This document shows, piece after piece, positions 40,354 to 48,826 of a stretch of DNA of 64,000 nt (position 1 is the first letter of the stretch; the number at the start of each line of letters is the position of its first letter). A program made the translations under genes and the position numbers. The stretch is from WLMZ01 sp038227995 (lineage in GTDB: Bacteria > Actinomycetota > Acidimicrobiia > Acidimicrobiales > Ilumatobacteraceae), in NCBI GenBank assembly GCA_038227995.1, contig JBBRPP010000026.1, forward strand, positions 1 to 64,000, read 5' to 3'. Under the pieces are notes generated by a model. It had not been told where the DNA came from. It was given only the letters and a program-made list of their open reading frames with translations, and did no database searches.

Positions 40354-41340
40354 ATGACATCTCCCGTACGCGTCGCCGTCTCCGGTGCTGCTGGCCAGAT
40401 CGGCTACAGCCTGCTCTTCCGTATCGCATCCGGTGCGATGCTGGGGCCCGACACTCCCATCATCCTCCAGATGCTCGAAGTCACGCCGGCGCTGAAGGCG
40501 CTCGACGGCGTGCGGATGGAACTCGACGATTGTGCCTTCCCGTTGCTGTCCGACACGGTGTGCACCGACGACGCGAACGTCGCCTTCGGCGATGCCGACG
40601 TGGTGCTGCTGGTCGGCGCGATGCCGCGTAAGGCAGGCATGGAGCGGTCAGATCTGCTCAGCGCGAACGGTGGCATCTTCAAGCCGCAGGGTCAGGCGCT
40701 CTCCAACAGCGCGAAGAAGGACGTCAAGATCCTCGTCGTCGGCAACCCGGCCAACACCAATGCACTCATCGCGATGCACAACGCACCGAACCTCGACAAC
40801 GGTCGCTTCACGGCGATGACCCGTCTCGACCACAACCGCGCCGTGTCGCAGCTCGCGGCCCGCGCCGACAAGCCGGTCAGCTCGGTCAAGAAGATGACGA
40901 TCTGGGGCAACCACTCGACCACGCAGTACCCCGACCTGTTCCACGCCGAGGTCGATGGCCAGAACGCGTACAAGCTCGTCAACGATCATGCGTGGGTCGA
41001 CGGCACGTTCATCCCGACGGTCGCCAAGCGCGGCGCGGCGATCATCGAAGCCCGCGGCGCATCGTCCGCAGCCTCCGCGGCGAACGCCGCGATCGATCAC
41101 GTCCGCTCGTGGTCGCTCGGCACCGCAGACGGTGACTGGGTCAGCATGGCCATCCCGTCCGACGGTTCTTACGGCGTGCCCGAAGGTTTGATCTCGTCGT
41201 TCCCGTGCACCTGCAAGGACGGCGTGTACAGCATCGTTCAGGGTCTCGACATCGACGACTACAGCCGGGGCAAGATCGATGCCTCGACCGCCGAGCTCGA
41301 CGACGAGCGCAACGCGGTCCGCGAACTCGGCCTCATCTGA
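40354..41340 (+). CDS. mdh: Malate dehydrogenase
   Basis: The 328-residue protein has the NAD-binding GAAGQIGYSLLFRIASG at the N-terminus, the substrate Arg loop GAMPRKAGMERSDLL, VGNPANTNAL and the catalytic His region MTIWGNHSTTQYPDLFHA. These are the marks of the cytosolic-type malate dehydrogenase used in actinobacteria. It interconverts malate and oxaloacetate in the TCA cycle. Length is normal and the gene complete. It is convergent with the lipoprotein/mannosidase operon, 24 bases apart. Confidence 0.97.
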   Translation: MTSPVRVAVSGAAGQIGYSLLFRIASGAMLGPDTPIILQMLEVTPALKALDGVRMELDDCAFPLLSDTVCTDDANVAFGDADVVLLVGAMPRKAGMERSDLLSANGGIFKPQGQALSNSAKKDVKILVVGNPANTNALIAMHNAPNLDNGRFTAMTRLDHNRAVSQLAARADKPVSSVKKMTIWGNHSTTQYPDLFHAEVDGQNAYKLVNDHAWVDGTFIPTVAKRGAAIIEARGASSAASAANAAIDHVRSWSLGTADGDWVSMAIPSDGSYGVPEGLISSFPCTCKDGVYSIVQGLDIDDYSRGKIDASTAELDDERNAVRELGLI

Positions 41341-41364
41341 GCCGCACCATTCGTTCCGCCCGGA

Positions 41365-41898
41365 TCAGGTGGTGGCGGACTTGGTGACGCAGTCGATCAA
41401 GAGATAACCGACGGTGCTGAGCTCATCGCCGGTGGCGTCGGGACCGGAGTTGATGACCAGTTGCAGCGTGGCGTCGGTGAGCGTCGCCAGCTTGGTGTGG
41501 ACGCACTTCGAATCCAGGCTGGAACCACCGGCGGCAGTGAGCACCTTCGTCGCTGCCGCCTCGATCAACGCCGTGTTCGTCGAACCCTTCGAGCAGCCGA
41601 GGATCTCCGAGCCCAGCTTCTCGCCGGCAGCACTCAGCTTCGGTGTGGTCGCTGAAGGCGATGTGTCGGCGGTGCTGGCCGCCAGCAACGTCGCGTCTTC
41701 ATCCGAGAGTTGGGCGACGAGCTTGGTCACGCAATCCTGATTCAGATCGACGCCGGCGATCTTGCCCTGCGTCAGGGTCTGGGTGACGACAGCCTGACGG
41801 GCGGCCGCGGCGCCACCGTTGTGCGATGCACTCGACCCACATGCGGTCACGAGCACGGCTGCGCAGACCGCGACGAGCGCTGATCGAGGGCCCGTCAT
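41365..41898 (-). CDS. Lipoprotein, paralogue of the upstream gene (copy 2)
   Basis: The 177-residue secreted lipoprotein has a signal peptide ending VLVTACGSS (Cys near residue 20). The mature part is two similar cysteine-containing halves: LNQDCVTKLVAQLSDEDATLL then ILGCSKGS, and SKCVHTKLATLTDATLQLV then LLIDCVTKS. The pattern is shared with the preceding gene, so the pair arose by duplication. The family is unfamiliar to me. Its ATG overlaps the stop of copy 1 (ATGA). It is the last gene of the GH38 operon. Confidence 0.75.
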   Translation of the reverse strand: MTGPRSALVAVCAAVLVTACGSSASHNGGAAAARQAVVTQTLTQGKIAGVDLNQDCVTKLVAQLSDEDATLLAASTADTSPSATTPKLSAAGEKLGSEILGCSKGSTNTALIEAAATKVLTAAGGSSLDSKCVHTKLATLTDATLQLVINSGPDATGDELSTVGYLLIDCVTKSATT

Positions 41899-42506
41899 GG
41901 CGTGGTCGTCGCAGCTGCGCCGGCGGCGCTGCTGAGCACGTCGGGGTTGAAGCAGTCGGCGAAGTACGGAGCCAGCGCCGCCAACTTCGGGTCGGTCGAA
42001 TCAGGTGCCGACTCGATGATCAGCTGGAGCTGATCCTTCGACAACGAGGCCAGGTTCGTCTCGACACACGTTCGGTCGAGCAGTGCGCTGTCGCTGGTGC
42101 TGAAGATCTTGTCGACCGCGACTTTGACCATTGTCGGGTCGGCCGCCACGACCGTCGTCGGCGCCGTCGAAGCAGTCGAGGCGGCGCAACCCTGCAGCTG
42201 GGTTCCCAGCGCCTGGCCGGCCGGGCTCAAGCTGACGCTGCTCGATGTCGTCTTGCCCTCGATGGCCGCAAGGGTCGCGGCGTCGGCATCGCTGAGTTCC
42301 ATGACGAGCTTGTCGACACACGCCGCGTCGAGGCTGAAACCCTTGGCCTTGGCCTGTGCGACGGTGTACGTCGCGATCGCCTGACGGGTCGCATCGAGCT
42401 TCGTGGCGTCGCTCTTCTTCGCGCTCGAGCCGCACGCCGCGACGGACAGCACCATCGCGACGAAGACGGCCGCGCCCAACGATCGTTGTCTCATACGGTC
42501 AATCAT
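41895..42506 (-). CDS. Lipoprotein, paralogue (copy 1)
   Basis: The 203-residue lipoprotein (lipobox SVAACGSS, Cys near residue 25) has the same architecture as copy 2: DAACVDKLVMELSDADAATL, LQGCAAS, DRTCVETNLASLSKDQLQL and FADCFNP. Each half carries two cysteines, which probably form disulfides outside the cell. Start ATG 42506 overlaps the mannosidase TGA by four bases, so translation is coupled. ATG 42494 is an alternative start. Confidence 0.75.
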   Translation of the reverse strand: MIDRMRQRSLGAAVFVAMVLSVAACGSSAKKSDATKLDATRQAIATYTVAQAKAKGFSLDAACVDKLVMELSDADAATLAAIEGKTTSSSVSLSPAGQALGTQLQGCAASTASTAPTTVVAADPTMVKVAVDKIFSTSDSALLDRTCVETNLASLSKDQLQLIIESAPDSTDPKLAALAPYFADCFNPDVLSSAAGAAATTTP

Positions 42507-45500
42507 GACAACCGGAAGGTCGCGATCTGGAATGGGCGGAGCGTGACATCGATCGTGGCGTCGTCGAGCAGTGCTGCATCGACCGTATCGACCGCGGGAT
42601 CGAGCACCCGCTCGAGGAAGTCGCACACCACCATCTCCGTCGTCGCGAAGTTGGTCATCAACGTGGTGGTCACGCGTGCGCCGCTGGACTCGTAGCAGCG
42701 GACGATCACGTCGCCCGAGCCGTCTTCGGCGAGCTTCACCGCGGTGACGACCACTCGCGCGTCCGACGAAGTCACCGCCGTCAGCGGCAGCGCCGGCGGG
42801 CCACCGTCGCCGGCGATCACGACGATGGGTTGGTTGAGCGCCGCCGCTTCGGCGATGACACCACCCTCGCTCACGCCGCCGAGATGGGGGAACAGCGAGT
42901 AGGTGAAGTGATGATCACCGCGGTCGGCGTCGGGGTCGGGGAAGTTCGGCGCACGCAGCAGCGTCAGTCGCAATGCCCCGCGCTGGATGTCGTGCCCGTA
43001 CTTGCAGTCGTTGAGCAGGGCCACGCCGTAGTCGGGCTCGGACACGTCGATCCACCGATGGGCACACACCTCGAACTTGGCCGCATCCCAACTGGTGCTG
43101 GCATGCCTCGGCCGCTGGACGTGGCCGTACTGGATCTCGCACGCGGCAGTGCTGGCGTGGACATCGACGGGCATCGCGACCTTGAGGACCTTCTCGTTCT
43201 CGTGCCACGCGACGTCGTTGACGATGTCGATGCGCGCCGACCCGGCGCGCAGGATGATGGTCTGCTCGATCCTCGATTCGCCGAACGTGCGGGTGACGAC
43301 GGCGGATGCCAGCAGTGGGCCGCGGTCGATGACGACGATCGAATCGACAGCCGTCAACTCGGCGACGTTGTGCAGCGAGTACTCGTCGAGATCCCACGCG
43401 TCGTACTCGATCGGATGGTCGGCAGAGAGTTCGAGCACGTTGGCTCGTTGGCCGGGTGTGACGACCTCGCGATCGACGCGGAAGTCGAAGACCGAGCTGA
43501 GCAAGCCGTCGGCATCGATGGTGACGCGCACGAGATCGTTGGTGAGCACCACCACGCCGTCGAGCTCGTCGACGGTGACCGATGGCGGCGCTTGCAATTC
43601 GTCGGCCCATGCAACGCCCTGCACGCTCATCGGCGGAATGTCGACCCACAACGCGACCGGACGATCGTCGCCGGCATCGGCCGAACCCGCTGTCAGCGAA
43701 CCGTCGACGACGAGCACCTCGCGTCGACGATGCGGCGTGCTGTTGGCGATGACGATGTCGCCACCGAGACCCTGGGCCAGCGAGGTGAGAGCGTCGTGAC
43801 GGAGGTCGGTCAACAACTCGGCGAGGCGGGCGTAACTCGCCTCGGCGTCGTCGTGGACCCACGCGATCGACGAACCCGGGATGATGTCGTGGAACTGCAG
43901 CGTCAGGGCTTCGCGCCAGGCGTGCTCGAGATCGATCTGCGGGTACTCGAACTCGCTCGTCCAGGCCGCGAGCGCGCCCCACAGCTCGACGTCACCGAGC
44001 AGGATCTCGGTGCGGCGATTGCCGGCCTTGGTCTTGGCCTGCGTCGTGTACGTGCCGCGGTGCATCTCGAAGTACAGCTCGCCGTCCCATGTTGCCGCGT
44101 CGGGGTAGTCGGCAACAGCGGCCGTGAAGAAGTCGGCCGGCGCGTCGATGCTGATCGTCGGCAAGCCTTCGAGGTTCCGCATCCGTTCGTAGCGCGCCAT
44201 CATCTCGCGGGTCGGGCCGCCGCCACCGTTGCCGTAGCCGAACGGGGCCATCGACATCGTTCCACCGCCATGATCCGCGTAGTTGCGTTCCGCGTGGGCC
44301 AGCTGCGCCGGCTGCATCGAGACGTTGTACGTGTCGACCGGAGGGAAGTGGGTGAAGATCTTGGTGCCGTCGATGCCCTGCCACCAGAACGTGTGGTGCG
44401 GCATCCGGTTCTGCTTGTTCCAGCTCAGCTTCTGGGTCAGGAACCACGTCGCCCCGCCGAGAGCGAAGATCTGGGGCAGGCTGGCCGGATAGCCGAACAC
44501 GTCGGGAATCCAGACTTCGCGACACGTGATGCCGTAGTGCTCCTCGAAGAACCGCTGCCCGTGCAGGAACTGTCGGGCGAGCGATTCGCCCGATGGCAGG
44601 TTGGTGTCAGCCTCGACCCACATGCCGCCCACGGGGATGAACCGGCCCTCGGCTGCTTGCTCCCGCATCGCGGCGAAGACGCTCGGGTAGTGCTCGCGCA
44701 TCCATTCGTGCTGCTGCGCCTGGCTGCAGACGAACTTCAACGCGGGCTCGCGCGTCATCAGATCGAGCACGTTGCTGAACGTGCGCGCACACTTGCGGAT
44801 GGTTTCGCGCAGGGGCCACATCCAGGCGGTGTCGATGTGCGCATGCCCGATCGCGGAGACGTGGTGCGCACTCGCCACAGCGGGCTTGGCGAGGACACCG
44901 GCGAGGTGCTCGCGGGCCGTCGCCGCGGTGCCTTCGACGTCGGTCAGGTCGAGCGCGTCGAGCGCCCGTTCGATGGCCTTGGTGATCTGCGGGCGTCGCG
45001 GTTGGTCGAGCGGCAGTTCTCTGATCAGATCGCCGAGTACGTCGAGGTCGTGCACCAACGCGGCGACTTCCGGACGGAACACGGTCAGCTCGGCACGCTT
45101 CAGTGCGTACAGGAGCGTCTCGGGCAATGTGTGTGGATCGCCGAGCGCCGTCGGTCGGAACCCCGGTCCGCCGATCATCGGGTTGGCTGCGGCTTCGACG
45201 AGGAACTCGAACTCCTCGCCACCGTTCGCCGACATCAGCAACGGGATCGCGTGGTTCAGCGGGTTGAGCGCGCGGAGTGGTCCCTCGGGTCCCCAGACCA
45301 GACCTTCTGACTGGAATCCGGGTGCCAATCCGAACCCGAGATCGATGCGGGCTTCGACCATCGAACCGCGCCACGCGTGCGGGACGCGACCGACGAAATG
45401 GAACCAGGTCGTGCTCCACGCGGTGCCGTAGGGAGCCCCGATGTCGAACGGTACGAACTCGCCATCCACCATCGCGATCATCACGTCGTCGAACGAGATC

Positions 45501-45625
45501 GGCTCGCCGTCGACGTGGAACGCCGTCACCGTGAACGGGGCTGTGGCGCCGTACCGAGCCGGACGAATCCGCTCGAGCAGGAACCGCTCGAGCCGCTTCT
45601 CGACGATGTCATGGTGGTCGTGCAT
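42503..45625 (-). CDS. Alpha-mannosidase, glycoside hydrolase family 38
   Basis: The 1040-residue protein has the GH38 catalytic domain with the zinc-binding AIGHAHIDTAWMWPLRET near residue 262 and the nucleophile aspartate in WIPDVFGYPASLPQ near residue 377. NMHRGTYTTQAKTK-like EMHRGTYTTQAKTK and LTLQFHDIIPGSS follow, then the beta-sandwich C-terminal domains. It removes alpha-mannose from glycans or mannosides. There is no signal peptide, so it is intracellular like bacterial MngB-type enzymes. Two lipoprotein genes follow with overlapping start and stop codons. TAGTGT lies 10 bases before the ATG. Confidence 0.93.
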   Translation of the reverse strand: MHDHHDIVEKRLERFLLERIRPARYGATAPFTVTAFHVDGEPISFDDVMIAMVDGEFVPFDIGAPYGTAWSTTWFHFVGRVPHAWRGSMVEARIDLGFGLAPGFQSEGLVWGPEGPLRALNPLNHAIPLLMSANGGEEFEFLVEAAANPMIGGPGFRPTALGDPHTLPETLLYALKRAELTVFRPEVAALVHDLDVLGDLIRELPLDQPRRPQITKAIERALDALDLTDVEGTAATAREHLAGVLAKPAVASAHHVSAIGHAHIDTAWMWPLRETIRKCARTFSNVLDLMTREPALKFVCSQAQQHEWMREHYPSVFAAMREQAAEGRFIPVGGMWVEADTNLPSGESLARQFLHGQRFFEEHYGITCREVWIPDVFGYPASLPQIFALGGATWFLTQKLSWNKQNRMPHHTFWWQGIDGTKIFTHFPPVDTYNVSMQPAQLAHAERNYADHGGGTMSMAPFGYGNGGGGPTREMMARYERMRNLEGLPTISIDAPADFFTAAVADYPDAATWDGELYFEMHRGTYTTQAKTKAGNRRTEILLGDVELWGALAAWTSEFEYPQIDLEHAWREALTLQFHDIIPGSSIAWVHDDAEASYARLAELLTDLRHDALTSLAQGLGGDIVIANSTPHRRREVLVVDGSLTAGSADAGDDRPVALWVDIPPMSVQGVAWADELQAPPSVTVDELDGVVVLTNDLVRVTIDADGLLSSVFDFRVDREVVTPGQRANVLELSADHPIEYDAWDLDEYSLHNVAELTAVDSIVVIDRGPLLASAVVTRTFGESRIEQTIILRAGSARIDIVNDVAWHENEKVLKVAMPVDVHASTAACEIQYGHVQRPRHASTSWDAAKFEVCAHRWIDVSEPDYGVALLNDCKYGHDIQRGALRLTLLRAPNFPDPDADRGDHHFTYSLFPHLGGVSEGGVIAEAAALNQPIVVIAGDGGPPALPLTAVTSSDARVVVTAVKLAEDGSGDVIVRCYESSGARVTTTLMTNFATTEMVVCDFLERVLDPAVDTVDAALLDDATIDVTLRPFQIATFRLS

Positions 45626-45635
45626 GGTTCTCGCG

Positions 45636-45641
45636 ACACTA
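45636..45641 (-). promoter_or_regulatory. -10 element of the GH38 operon
   Basis: TAGTGT on the minus strand lies 10 bases before ATG 45625, overlapping the 3' end of the upstream gene. Confidence 0.4.
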
Positions 45642-46259
45642 CTTTCGATGCTTCGTCTCGATGGTGGTGGTGACGCTGACGATCGTGGGAACACGCGGGG
45701 TCGAACCGAAGCCGAAGCGCACCGGTGGCCAGACGTCGGCGAGTGTGCCGAGGTCGACGCTGTCGAGTGTGCAGTGGACCGCTGTGACGCGGCGGGCATC
45801 GGTGGCGCCGTACCACTCCTGCCGATCGTTGCCGGCGGTGCCTCGGGTGCGGACACCCTTCATCACGACCCGTGCGATCGGATCGATCGTGGTGCACCAG
45901 AACGGTGCCCGCGCGAGGGGTCGAGGCACCGTTCGTAGCAGCATCCCCAACGGCGTCCGGTCGCCCAGCGAAACCTCTGCGTACAACAGGCCGGCATCGA
46001 CCGTCAGCGCGGCGGCCGATCGCACCGACACGACAGGGACTTCGACCACGGCGTCGAACGTGTACGTCTGCTGCACGAACTCGGCCACGGCTGGATTCGG
46101 CGCGAGCAACGTGCGGAATCCGTCGGGTGTCTCGTGCATCACATCGGTGAACGACCCGAGCGGTGATTCCGTCCAACGTCCGACGACGAAGCGGTGGCCC
46201 GATGTCGTTCCGAAGCCGCAGATCTCACCGTTGAACACACTGCGCTGACGACGGCTCAT
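45639..46259 (-). CDS. Conserved-looking protein of unknown function
   Basis: The 206-residue protein shows no domain that I recognise with confidence. It is beta-rich with motifs such as GHRFVVGRWTESPLGSFTDVM and LLYAEVSLGDRTPLGMLL, a layout that recalls acetoacetate-decarboxylase-like folds but without a clear catalytic Lys. There is no signal peptide. GAAGGAGA lies upstream, but 15 bases from the ATG. It is located between the TauD gene and GH38, all on the minus strand, with a long inverted repeat upstream. Confidence 0.6.
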   Translation of the reverse strand: MSRRQRSVFNGEICGFGTTSGHRFVVGRWTESPLGSFTDVMHETPDGFRTLLAPNPAVAEFVQQTYTFDAVVEVPVVSVRSAAALTVDAGLLYAEVSLGDRTPLGMLLRTVPRPLARAPFWCTTIDPIARVVMKGVRTRGTAGNDRQEWYGATDARRVTAVHCTLDSVDLGTLADVWPPVRFGFGSTPRVPTIVSVTTTIETKHRK

Positions 46260-46289
46260 GGTGCCGACAAGTATCTCCTTCAACGCGCG

Positions 46290-46331
46290 GACGTACGCAG
46301 CGCAGCCCACGTGACATGTGCTGCGTACGTC
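46290..46331. repeat. Perfect 12-bp inverted repeat between tauD-like and downstream genes
   Basis: GACGTACGCAGC (46290-46301) pairs with GCTGCGTACGTC (46320-46331) around an 18-base loop that itself holds CACGTG. It fills the gap after the TauD-like stop codon. No U-tract follows on the minus strand, so it may be a processing or protein-binding site rather than a simple terminator. Confidence 0.65.
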
Positions 46332-46344
46332 GCGTGCGAGGACG

Positions 46345-47226
46345 TCAGCGGGGCTCGTCACCCCGCAGGGTGACTCGTTGGATGACGCGGTGCTGATCGC
46401 CGAAGTCACCGACCACCGAGTGCTGCGTCGAGCGGTTGTCCCAGAATCCGATGTCGCCCTTTGCCCAGTGGTAGCGCACCACGAAGCGGTCCTGCACCGA
46501 GTGCTGGTACAGGAACGACAGCAGAGCGGCGCTCTCCGGACGCGACAACTGAACGATGTGCGACGTGAACCCGGGGTTGACGAACAGCGTCTCGGCACCG
46601 GTCTCGGGGTGGGTGCGTACGACCGGATGCTCGACGGGATCGAGCGAGGTGAACGGCGTGCCCTCCCACTTGCCCTCGCCGACGTGATCGAGGATTCCCT
46701 TGAACTGGGCCTTGCCGTCGTGCACCGCCGTGAGCGTGCGCAGGAAGTCGCGCAGCGCCGGGCTGAGCGCTTCGAACGCAGCCTGCTGATCGGAGAACAA
46801 CGTGTCGCCGCCGCTGGGTGGGATGACGACGGCGCGCAGGATCGAGCCGAGCGGCGGGCGTCGGACGAAGGTGACGTCGGTGTGCCACGACACGCTGCGG
46901 TCGACGTTGCTGACATCGCCGTAGCTCTTGTACAGCTCGCGGCTGGCCGAGTAGTCGATCTCGAAGACTTCGGGGTGACCCTTGATGCCGGGGATGACCG
47001 GATGACCCTCGGTCGGTTCGCCGAAGCGAGCAGCGAACGCGAGGTGTTCATCGGGCGTGAGGTGCTGGCCGCGGAAGAAGATCACCTTGCGCGCGAGCAG
47101 GACGTCACGGATCGATGCGACCGTGGCGTCGTCGAGCGTGCGCACGTCGATGTCGTTGATGACGGCACCGATGGTGCCCGAGAGCTTGGTGACGTCGAGA
47201 TCGACGCGAGATTCGGTAACGGTCAT
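46345..47226 (-). CDS. TauD/TfdA-family Fe(II)/2-oxoglutarate dioxygenase
   Basis: The 293-residue enzyme has the facial triad: His and Asp in WHTDVTF near residue 115, and the distal His in TQHSVVGDF near residue 268, followed by the 2-oxoglutarate Arg in RVIQRVTL. GAVINDIDVRTL and FFRGQHLTPDEH at the N-terminus are typical of TauD-like sulfonate or sulfate-ester dioxygenases. It is the last gene of an operon whose first three genes form a sulfonate-type ABC importer, so it probably releases sulfite or sulfate from the imported substrate. Start and preceding stop overlap as ATGA. Confidence 0.92.
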   Translation of the reverse strand: MTVTESRVDLDVTKLSGTIGAVINDIDVRTLDDATVASIRDVLLARKVIFFRGQHLTPDEHLAFAARFGEPTEGHPVIPGIKGHPEVFEIDYSASRELYKSYGDVSNVDRSVSWHTDVTFVRRPPLGSILRAVVIPPSGGDTLFSDQQAAFEALSPALRDFLRTLTAVHDGKAQFKGILDHVGEGKWEGTPFTSLDPVEHPVVRTHPETGAETLFVNPGFTSHIVQLSRPESAALLSFLYQHSVQDRFVVRYHWAKGDIGFWDNRSTQHSVVGDFGDQHRVIQRVTLRGDEPR

Positions 47227-47972
47227 TGCGGGTCTCCTGTGTTGTTGGATGGATCATGAGCGCCTTCGGCCGTTTCGTCCACACCGAGTTCGCGCAGCAG
47301 ACGGGATCGAAGGGCGATGAACTCGGGATGACCGCGCAGGCGTGGGCTGGGCACGCTCACGCGCTCGTCGAGCGAGATCACGCCGTCGGTCAGCACGAGC
47401 ACGCGGTCAGCGAGCAGAACGGCTTCGTCGACATCGTGGGTGACGAGCAGGACGGCGGGTCGATAGCGGGTGTGCAGTTGCTGCACGAGCGCGTGCATTC
47501 GGACTCGAGTCAACGCGTCGAGCGCTCCGAACGGTTCGTCGAGCAGCAGGAGGTGCGGATCGCGCACCAAGGCCCGGGCGAGTGCCGCGCGTTGTGCCTC
47601 GCCGCCGGACAGCGTCTTCGGCCAGTCGTCCTCGTGCCCGGCCAGCCCGACCTCGGCCAGCATCGTTCGGCCCCGAGCGTCGGTGCCGCGGCCCGGCAGT
47701 CCCAGGACGACGTTGTCGAGGACCGATGCCCACGGCAACAGTCGTGGGTCCTGGAAGACCACCGACCGTCGACGCGGCACGCGGATTTCGCCGTCGGCAC
47801 CGTCGTCGAGGCCGGCCAGCGCGCGGAGGAACGTGCTCTTGCCCGAACCACTTCGGCCGAGGAGGGCCACGAATTCGCCGCGCGCGAACCGCAGTTCGAT
47901 GCCGCGCAAAACCTCGCGCTCGCCGAACGAGCGACGTACATCGCGGACAGCGACGACCTGGTCGGTGCTCAT
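47223..47972 (-). CDS. ABC transporter ATPase, sulfonate/taurine (SsuB/TauB) type
   Basis: The 249-residue ATPase has Walker A GRSGSGKST, Q-loop VFQDPRLLPW, signature LSGGEAQRAALARAL, Walker B LLLLDEPFGALD and the H-loop VLLVTHDVDEAV. The size and the PRLLPW segment are typical of the nitrate/sulfonate/taurine importer class. ATG 47972 overlaps the permease stop (ATGA). It energises uptake by the permease and binding protein encoded upstream. Confidence 0.94.
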   Translation of the reverse strand: MSTDQVVAVRDVRRSFGEREVLRGIELRFARGEFVALLGRSGSGKSTFLRALAGLDDGADGEIRVPRRRSVVFQDPRLLPWASVLDNVVLGLPGRGTDARGRTMLAEVGLAGHEDDWPKTLSGGEAQRAALARALVRDPHLLLLDEPFGALDALTRVRMHALVQQLHTRYRPAVLLVTHDVDEAVLLADRVLVLTDGVISLDERVSVPSPRLRGHPEFIALRSRLLRELGVDETAEGAHDPSNNTGDPQ

Positions 47973-48826
47973 CGGCCTGGCTGCCAACGGAGAAGGCCGT
48001 GTTCCAGAACGCGGACGATCGAATCACATACCAGACCGAGCACCGCGTACACGACGATGCCGACGACGATCACGTCGGTCTGGAAGAAGGTCTGGGCGCG
48101 GATCATCAGGTATCCGATTCCCTTGGTGGCGTTGATCTGTTCGGCGAAGACGAGCAGCAACCAGGCGATGCCTGAGGCGAGTCGCAGACCAACCAGGAAT
48201 CCGGGCAGCGCGCCGGGCAGGATCACCTTGCGAATCATCTGCAGACGGCTGAGCCCGACGACCTTCGACAGCTCCCTGTAGCCGGGGTGGATCGACCGGA
48301 TCGCCGCGCTGGTGTTCACGTAGATGGGAAAGGCGACGCCGAGCACGATCAGGAAGACCTTCACGGTCTCGCCGATGCCGAGCCACACGATGAGCAGCCC
48401 TTGGAGGGCGATGATCGGGACGAACCGAAGCATCTGCACGTTCGCGTCGACCAAGTCGTCACCGACGCGAGACAGGCCGGCGATCAGCGCGAGTCCGGCG
48501 CCGATCGGGATGCCGAACGCGAGTCCCCACAGCACGCGCTGCAGCGATGCCCACAGCGCGTGCCCGAGCACACCCGACTTCGCCATGTCCCAGCCGGCGG
48601 TGACCACTGTCGACGGTCCGGCCAGCTGACGCGGGCTGATCCATCCTGCCGAAGCGGCGAGTTGCCACAGGCCGAGCAGCACCACCACACCGAACAGCCG
48701 CTCGATGCTGCGTGGCACGTGGAAGCGGCGCCGTCGAGTGTCGGCCCGACCCGTCGGCAGGGTCACCAACTCGGGGACGTCGGTGACTGCGGTTCGAACG
48801 ATGATCCGCTGGATCGTCGCTGTCAT
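47969..48826 (-). CDS. ABC transporter permease, sulfonate/taurine (SsuC/TauC) type
   Basis: The 285-residue membrane protein has six helices and the ATPase-contact EAA-type loop (YRELSKVVGLSRLQMIRKVILPGALPGFLVGLRLA). WISPRQLAGPSTVV before TM2 is the usual opening of this family. The cytoplasmic N-terminus is about 40 residues long. Start and stop overlap both neighbours by four bases, so the whole importer is translated as a unit. Confidence 0.93.
   Translation of the reverse strand: MTATIQRIIVRTAVTDVPELVTLPTGRADTRRRRFHVPRSIERLFGVVVLLGLWQLAASAGWISPRQLAGPSTVVTAGWDMAKSGVLGHALWASLQRVLWGLAFGIPIGAGLALIAGLSRVGDDLVDANVQMLRFVPIIALQGLLIVWLGIGETVKVFLIVLGVAFPIYVNTSAAIRSIHPGYRELSKVVGLSRLQMIRKVILPGALPGFLVGLRLASGIAWLLLVFAEQINATKGIGYLMIRAQTFFQTDVIVVGIVVYAVLGLVCDSIVRVLEHGLLRWQPGR

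Noticed and set aside
42830..45310. Plus-strand frame of about 826 codons antisense to the GH38 gene
   Set aside because: The minus strand encodes GH38 catalytic motifs over the same bases; the plus-strand translation has no recognisable domains.
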